Source: Pleurotus ostreatus/Saccharomyces cerevisiae fusant (Eukaryota; Opisthokonta). From it: a stretch of 64,000 nucleotides of DNA. A model generated the notes under the pieces. The model saw nothing but the letters and a program-made list of their open reading frames with translations, did not search any database and had not been told where the DNA came from. Shown here piece by piece: positions 59,060-64,000 of the stretch. Each line of letters opens with the position of its first letter. The stretch's first letter is position 1. Location: contig JAMQCK010000006.1 in assembly GCA_024196135.1 (NCBI GenBank), positions 62,001-126,000 of the forward strand, in the 5' to 3' direction. The position numbers were made by a program, and so were the translations under genes.

Positions 59060-59149
59060 CGCCCCTCGCGCCGTACGAGATGCGCCCTTCGCCCGTACGA
59101 GACGCGCCCTTCGCGCCATACGAGATGCGCCCTTCGCCCCGTACGAGAT
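59060..59149. repeat. minisatellite 4, 22-23 bp x 4
   Basis: Units at 59060-59082, 59083-59104, 59105-59127 and 59128-59149 built on CGCCCTTCGC(G)CCGTACGAGA + TG. Confidence 0.85.
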
Positions 59150-59570
59150 TCCGGTAACTTACAACGTGAGCAGTAGAGATTGGGTTAGCGGTATACCCAT
59201 CGTAGTAGGGTCACTCGTAGCGACTACTGATGTGTAGCGTCCACCGTGATGCATAGTGTAGATATTTTGGTCTGTGTAGCGAGCCAAGGACTTCCTGATT
59301 TGACCTATTGGTGGCTGATACAACGCAGACCCGACTGTATACGTACCGACATTCGAAGAAGATCGAGGTCTGTGATAGCAGTCGAGACCTGGCATTCAGC
59401 GTCTCGAGACCAAGCATTCAGCGAAGAATGCGGCGGCTCCGCTGGTGCGACCGCGACAGATGAATGCGGTCTACCGCGACCGATTGGCGGGACGAGGACT
59501 CGGAGAAGAACATCGCATTCTTATAGCTCCCGACGAGTTGGGTCAGGTCGTGAGAGCGGTCAGAAGGTTA

Positions 59571-59636
59571 GGACGTAGCGGACCAAAGGCGAGGACACAG
59601 CGGACTGAAGACGAGGACGCAGCGGCCAAAGGAAGC
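59571..59636. repeat. minisatellite 5, 22 bp x 3
   Basis: GGACGTAGCGGACCAAAGGC + GA, then two variants with ACAGCGGACTGAAG and GCAGCGGCCAAAGG cores, in frame-independent head-to-tail order. Confidence 0.8.
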
Positions 59637-59740
59637 AGCGGCGAAGAGAGGGGCGAATCCAGCGCGAGAAGCGCGCGAACCTCGAGGAACCTCGTCATCT
59701 TGGCAAAAGGTTCAGCATCGGTGTATGCGAAGACGGAAAA

Positions 59741-59802
59741 GACTCACATGCGAGGGCTCGGAGGACTCACATGCGAAGACTGAGGAGACTCACAGGCGAA
59801 CG
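59741..59802. repeat. minisatellite 6, 23 bp x about 2.7
   Basis: GACTCACATGCGAGGGCTCG + GAG, GACTCACATGCGAAGACTGA + GGA and a partial GACTCACAGGCGAA. Confidence 0.8.
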
Positions 59803-60735
59803 TATCCTATTAGGAACGCGCACGGAGACAGAAGGGAAGCAGACGGGGAAAGAAGGGCGAGCTTCGAAGGGTAAGTAAGGGGGCGAGAAGGGCAAGAACG
59901 GCCGGCGGTCCGAGAGTGAATTAGCGTTTGAGTGCAGTCGCGTGAACCATTTGCGTTAGGCGCATACCACAGAAGTGGGATAGGGATCCGCTTGAATCCA
60001 GGCTAGGGCGTAGGCTATGCATTGGCACTGCATACGAGTAGCGTACTTATACACAGCGAGGTCCCCCGTCACCACGCGCGAGTAGATGGCTTGCCGTCTG
60101 GTCACAGAGCTTCGCTTCGCATTCGCGGCGAGAGAACCTCGGATCATGACGCTAGATGTTAGGTGGCAATGCGAGGGCCCCTGGTAGCAGCACATCAGGA
60201 GAGCAGCCTCAAAGCGGTCGGAAGGACGATCAACCTAAGAGAAGAAAGTGCGCCTGTAGCGTGTCATTTCGATGCATTTCGCAAAGCTGGGGTGATAATC
60301 GATGACAAGCCAAATGAATTCAATGCTTCGGCGAAGGCGAGAATCCCCGCCAACATCAGTACGGCAATCGTGAGGGACCCGAAGCCAGAGGAACATCGTG
60401 GTCAGAGGCAAGAAGCGTGGGAGACGACCCCTAAGACGACCTCTCCCACGCGAAATCCGGAGCCGAGCCTCAACCAGACGCTGGTCAAAGGTCAACATCT
60501 TCCTAAACGGGACAGCGTGTCACTCATCATTCTTGTTTACTCCAGAAATCTCCAAACATACCGCGTCTGCTTGACATACCGTAGGTCCTGTTGATCGCCG
60601 GTCGTGGAATTGGCCGGCCATCTGGGCGACGACAAAGAGGGCACGCCTTTGGGCCACCCATAATAAAGGGCAAACCCTAACCTTGCTCTCTCGTCTATCC
60701 CCCAATTATCTCGCTGAACCTACTCGTCGTGCCTC

Positions 60736-61837
60736 ATGTCGTCGTCGTGCCACTCAGCCTCGAGCCACTCCTCCCGTGCAGCCTCCCCAGAAACCACTGC
60801 CACTGAAGAGCTAGGACCACATCTGGTCTCTGTGACTTGCGACGGTCGCGTCCGCTTGCCACTCCCACACGTCACCTTCAGGCGACTCGCTCTCTACCCC
60901 TCGCGCGGCGTGCACACCGTCGCCGCTGACGTGCCCCGACACGCACGCCCTCTGCGTCTCCTCGTCACCGCACTCATACATGAGGGTACTGGCGCGCGCA
61001 TCTACCGCGCCCGAGAAGTCATCGATAGCCATACGAAGCTCAATCACGAAGACACCCACATGGGGGGCTGCAGCGGGGACGCCACCTACCCACCGCGCGA
61101 ATTCGTGCTTAAGACCGACTTCCTATTCGCCGAGGGCAGAGAAAGCGCGCTCGCACGTGAGGCGTCCCACTATGATGTTGCTGCGCCTCTTCAAGGACTG
61201 GTGATCCCGACTTGCTATGGGCTCTTTGAGGCGGAACCGCAAGGTGTACCTTTTGCACGGCGTATCCGGTGCTTGCTACTCGAGTATTGTGGTGCGCCGT
61301 TGCGAACAAGGAAGCTCAGTCAAATTCCAAGGCAGATGAAGTGAGTGATCTTCCATACTACGACATCATCTTATACTTTGATCTTGCTCCCATTGCTCAA
61401 CTGGGATACTGACCCAACCTTTCAGAGCCCGCATCATCGACAAGGCCTTCTACTTCCACGACATGACCGCCATGGCCCACGGCAACCTCTGGGACGGCCA
61501 CCTCCTCGCGCGAGGGGGCACCAAACGCGCCGTCACTCTTGACTCCGCTCACTCACACACCAACACTCACGCCTCCACTCACCCTACTACCCACGCCCCG
61601 ACCTCCACCTACGCCCCCCTCCACCCCCTCGGCGACCCCAACATCCACGCGCGCGTCGACCCCGCGCCCGACGCCGAGCCCTTCTTCGTCGACCTCTCCG
61701 AGTGCCGGCAGCACGCGTGCCGCTGCACGATGGAGGTCGTCGAGGGCGATCCGCGGCCGACCCCGAGCGAGTTCAGGTGCAAGGAGATCTGGGAGCTGGT
61801 GAACGCGCTTGGGGTGTGGGGGGAGGGGGAGGAGTAG
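60736..61837 (+). CDS. kinase-like protein, probably catalytically inactive
   Basis: Two exons. Exon 1 starts MSSSCHSASSHSSRAASPET and has an N-lobe-like region: REFVLKTDFLFAEGRESALA, REASHYDVAAPLQGLVIPTC (conserved Lys then Glu of helix C) and IRCLLLEYCGAPLRTRKLSQ (hinge-like). After an intron (about 61340-61425) the C-lobe reads ARIIDKAFYFHDMTAMAHGN, then LWDGHLLARGG. In fungal kinase-like proteins the loop is normally HGD/HRD; here it is HGN, replacing the catalytic Asp. The DFG position reads VDLSE. Between them is a His/Thr-rich insertion. About 340 residues. The match to the kinase fold is by pattern only; role unknown. If real it is a pseudokinase. Confidence 0.65.
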
Positions 61838-62111
61838 GCGTTAGTGGAGGGAGGGGCGTGGTGTGAAGGGAGAAAAAGGGGGAGCTGGAGAGGAGAGGAA
61901 GGAGGGGGGTCAAGGGGTGGAGCAGAGTCGGATGGACTATAGACTTCATGGTCATTCAATACGGCGCGACAAACAAATCACAGCACAGCACAGCATCGTA
62001 TACTATATCCAACTATACCTAGATCTTATGCAAGTGTTTGCCCAAGTCAATCTTCATTTTTCTCGTCTCCCGACAACCCGTAAGTCTTCCCACTCATCCT
62101 CAACCGGCTTT

Positions 62112-63612
62112 CTAACTGCGGTAATCGCCATTGATCTTCACGTAGTCCTGCACAAAAGATCAGCTTCCATCCCAAACCCAGCAAGCCAAACGACGCCAGC
62201 CTGCCAAACCACACCAGGAGAGCGAATGACTTACATAGCTCAAATCGCACGTCCAGTACTTCGCCTCCTGGCTGCCCAAACCCAGGTCGACCTCGACCTC
62301 GATGTCCTCAAGGCTGAGAATCTCCTTCGCGCGGTCCTCGTCGACCTTCTCAGGCTCGCCGTTCACGAGAAGCGGGAGCCGGGCGGAGCCGTCGGAGGGA
62401 ATGAAGGTGACGTTGACCTTGGTGGTGTCGATGGCGGCGCCGTTTGAGAGCGGGACGGAGCCGGTGGCGGCGAGAACGCGGCCCCAGCTGCAGAAGGTGT
62501 TTAGTGGTTGGGAAGGGTGGGATGTAAGATGAATCTTACTTAGCATCCTCTCCAAACAGAGCAGTCTTTACGAGTGCCGACGTCGAGATCTTGCTAGCAA
62601 TCTTGTGCGCGTCCTCGTACGTGGGTGCATTCTTCACCGACACCGTCACGAACTTCGTAGCGCCCTCGCCATCCCGCACCACAAGCTGCGCCAATTGCAC
62701 CGTGAAGTCCTTCAGCTCCTCCTGGAACGCGCCGAACGCCGGGTCCTCCGCCGTCAGCTCCTTCCCGCCCGCCGCGCCGTTCGCCAGAGCCACAATCGTG
62801 TCGTTCGTCGACATGTCCCCGTCAACACTGATTGAGTTGAAGCTGCGGTCGACCGCGTACGCAAGCGCCTTCTGCAACGCCTTCGGAGCCACCGCCGCGT
62901 CCGTCACCACACACCCCAGAAGCGTCGCATGAGGCAGCGCGGGCGCCATATCCGGGTGGATCATCCCCGCGCCCTTCGCGATGCCCGCCATCCGGTAGGT
63001 CACCTCGCCCAGCGTGAACGCCCTTGCGACCATCTTCGGGAACGTGTCCGTCGTCATGAACGCCTTCGCCGCCTGCTCCCAAGCGGCGAAGTCGCTGCCC
63101 AGCTTGCCCGCCGACGCGCGGATGCCGTCCAGGATCTTTGCGATGGGCAGCGTCTGTCCGATGACGCCCGTCGACATCACGAGCGTCGAGGGATTTGCGC
63201 CGCCCTTCGAGGACAGGACGGCTTTATCGGTCTCCCTGGACATCGCCCACGCATCCTTCATCCCCTGCGTGCCCGTCACTGCGTTCGCGCAGCCGCTGTT
63301 GACCACGATGGCGCGCGCCCTGCCTCCATTTTTCTCCAGCACCTCTTGCGAGACGAGCACTGGCGCCGCCTTAAACGCGTTCCGGGTAAAGCACGCTGCA
63401 GCGGACGCCGGAGCATCCGTGGTCGACACGACGAGCGCCAGGTCGTTCGCCGACGCGTCCTTCTTCACGCCGCAGTGCGAGCCGCCCACCGCATAGCCCA
63501 CGGGAAACTTGCTGGACAGGATGGGCTTATGCAGATGCGCCTTAGAGGGCGTCTGACCCGACATGCCGCGAGTCACAACGCGCGCCGCAATGGTGAAGGA
63601 GCCAGTCCGCAT
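62112..63612 (-). CDS. arginine biosynthesis bifunctional protein ArgJ, mitochondrial
   Basis: Ornithine acetyltransferase / N-acetylglutamate synthase: transfers acetyl from N-acetylornithine to glutamate, recycling it in arginine synthesis in the mitochondrial matrix. It starts [20 protein letters not shown], a plausible targeting peptide. Core: [56 protein letters not shown] and [20 protein letters not shown] followed by GCVVTDA. The Ala-Thr bond in HATLLG is the autocatalytic cleavage site whose Thr becomes the nucleophile. Then [20 protein letters not shown] and [13 protein letters not shown] small last exon ends [12 protein letters not shown]. Three exons, about 455 residues. All key motifs intact. 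Confidence 0.96.
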
Positions 63613-64000
63613 GGATTTCTTTGTACAAACGCGAGTGCTTAGCCAGGGTGAAGTACATACAAACATCTGGTATATACCTGACACGAGGACAGCATACTGG
63701 AATGTCGCGTTCTTCCGCGGAGGCGCGTCAGCGAGGAGAAGCTGTATAACGCGTCTGATAGAACGATGAACGACGGAGACTTTGCTCTCCCACCCCTCCG
63801 TTACTTCGACAATCAAGAGGTCTGAAAGCGACGTGCAGGACGAGAAGTCGCTGCTCAGATGGTTGTAGGAAAGGGAAAGCGGTCAGCGGCAAATTTGACT
63901 CAAATCGCGCACATCACGTGAAATCAATTTCACGATCATGTGATATACAAAGTTCAACTTACACTGGCACTCATAACTATACGTGCGCCAATCCCTCGTT
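63613..64000. other. right-edge region, upstream of ArgJ
   Basis: Probable ArgJ promoter. 63900-63960 contains CACGTGAAATCAATTTCACG, with inverted CGTGAAAT/ATTTCACG arms. No gene recognised. Confidence 0.5.

Larger units (their letters stand above)
57395..60735. other. gene-free, repeat-rich island of 3.3 kb
   Basis: No supported gene between Tup1 and the kinase-like gene. It holds at least six different minisatellites, listed separately. 57400-58150 looks like ordinary intergenic sequence (Tup1 promoter). From 59860 to 60700 nothing recognised except a probable promoter next to 60736. Confidence 0.55.

Noticed and set aside
58806..59237. Frame over the minisatellites that looks like a repeat protein
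   Set aside because: The 25-bp and 22-bp units are not multiples of three, so each unit is read in a different frame. The apparent peptide repeat is a by-product of DNA repeats.
62929..63642. 237-codon open frame on the + strand
   Set aside because: Antisense shadow of ArgJ, caused by high GC at third codon positions.
1..64000. tRNA, rRNA or CRISPR features
   Set aside because: GGTTCGAA-like words near 17220, 31800 and 46767 were inspected; none sits in a cloverleaf-compatible context. No regularly spaced identical repeats with unique spacers were seen.

Overview
This window is nuclear DNA from a basidiomycete fungus. The signs are GC-rich sequence, genes cut by many short (about 50-60 bp) GT-AG introns, small intergenic gaps, and protein families typical of Agaricomycetes: F-box proteins, an NCS1 permease, a Tup1 corepressor and a lipopeptide mating-pheromone-type gene. 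A wood-decay polypore or relative fits best, but that assignment is inference. I saw no rRNA, tRNA, CRISPR array, intact transposon or bacterial-style operon. Exon borders were read by eye, so CDS coordinates run from first to last coding base and include introns.

Layout. 0.4-2.9 kb: siderophore-iron transporter (-), with two exact iron-GATA-type sites just upstream. 4.2-8.8 kb: two F-box proteins (+). 10.1 kb: a 36-codon gene ending in a CaaX box, of mating-pheromone-precursor type. 11.4-13.7 kb: cAMP phosphodiesterase (-). 15.1-16.6 kb: unknown Pro-rich protein (-). 16.6-20.3 kb: gene-poor. 20.3-21.3 kb: secreted GH25 lysozyme (-). 22.3-26.2 kb: a divergent pair, a coiled-coil protein (-) and a membrane protein (+). 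26.5-28.5 kb: YVH1 phosphatase. 29.2-30.3 kb: unknown. 31.0-32.0 kb: RNA polymerase I/III subunit AC19 (-). 32.6-33.3 kb: unknown. 33.4-34.1 kb: Mediator subunit Med22 (-). 34.4-41.3 kb: three tandem O-methyltransferase paralogues (+). 41.4-43.0 kb: L-fuconate dehydratase-like enolase-superfamily enzyme (-). 44.4-46.6 kb: two unknown genes. 46.8-48.1 kb: DnaJ-RRM splicing factor of DNAJC17/Cwf23 type. 48.2-54.4 kb: a divergent pair, a hydantoinase/S-methyl-thiohydantoin-type fusion enzyme (-) and an NCS1 nucleobase/hydantoin permease (+). 55.1-57.4 kb: Tup1 (-). 57.4-60.7 kb: a gene-free island with six different minisatellites. 60.7-61.8 kb: a kinase-like protein that looks catalytically dead. 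62.1-63.6 kb: mitochondrial ArgJ (-).

How the parts relate. Most genes are unrelated housekeeping or regulatory functions. Three local units look functional: the iron transporter with its own iron-GATA sites; the O-methyltransferase triplet, whose copies share a promoter layout but differ in the catalytic motif; and the divergent hydantoinase-permease pair, which reads as an uptake-and-hydrolysis module for a cyclic ureide or (thio)hydantoin. The orphan pheromone-type gene, with no receptor in the window, is the most interesting single item.
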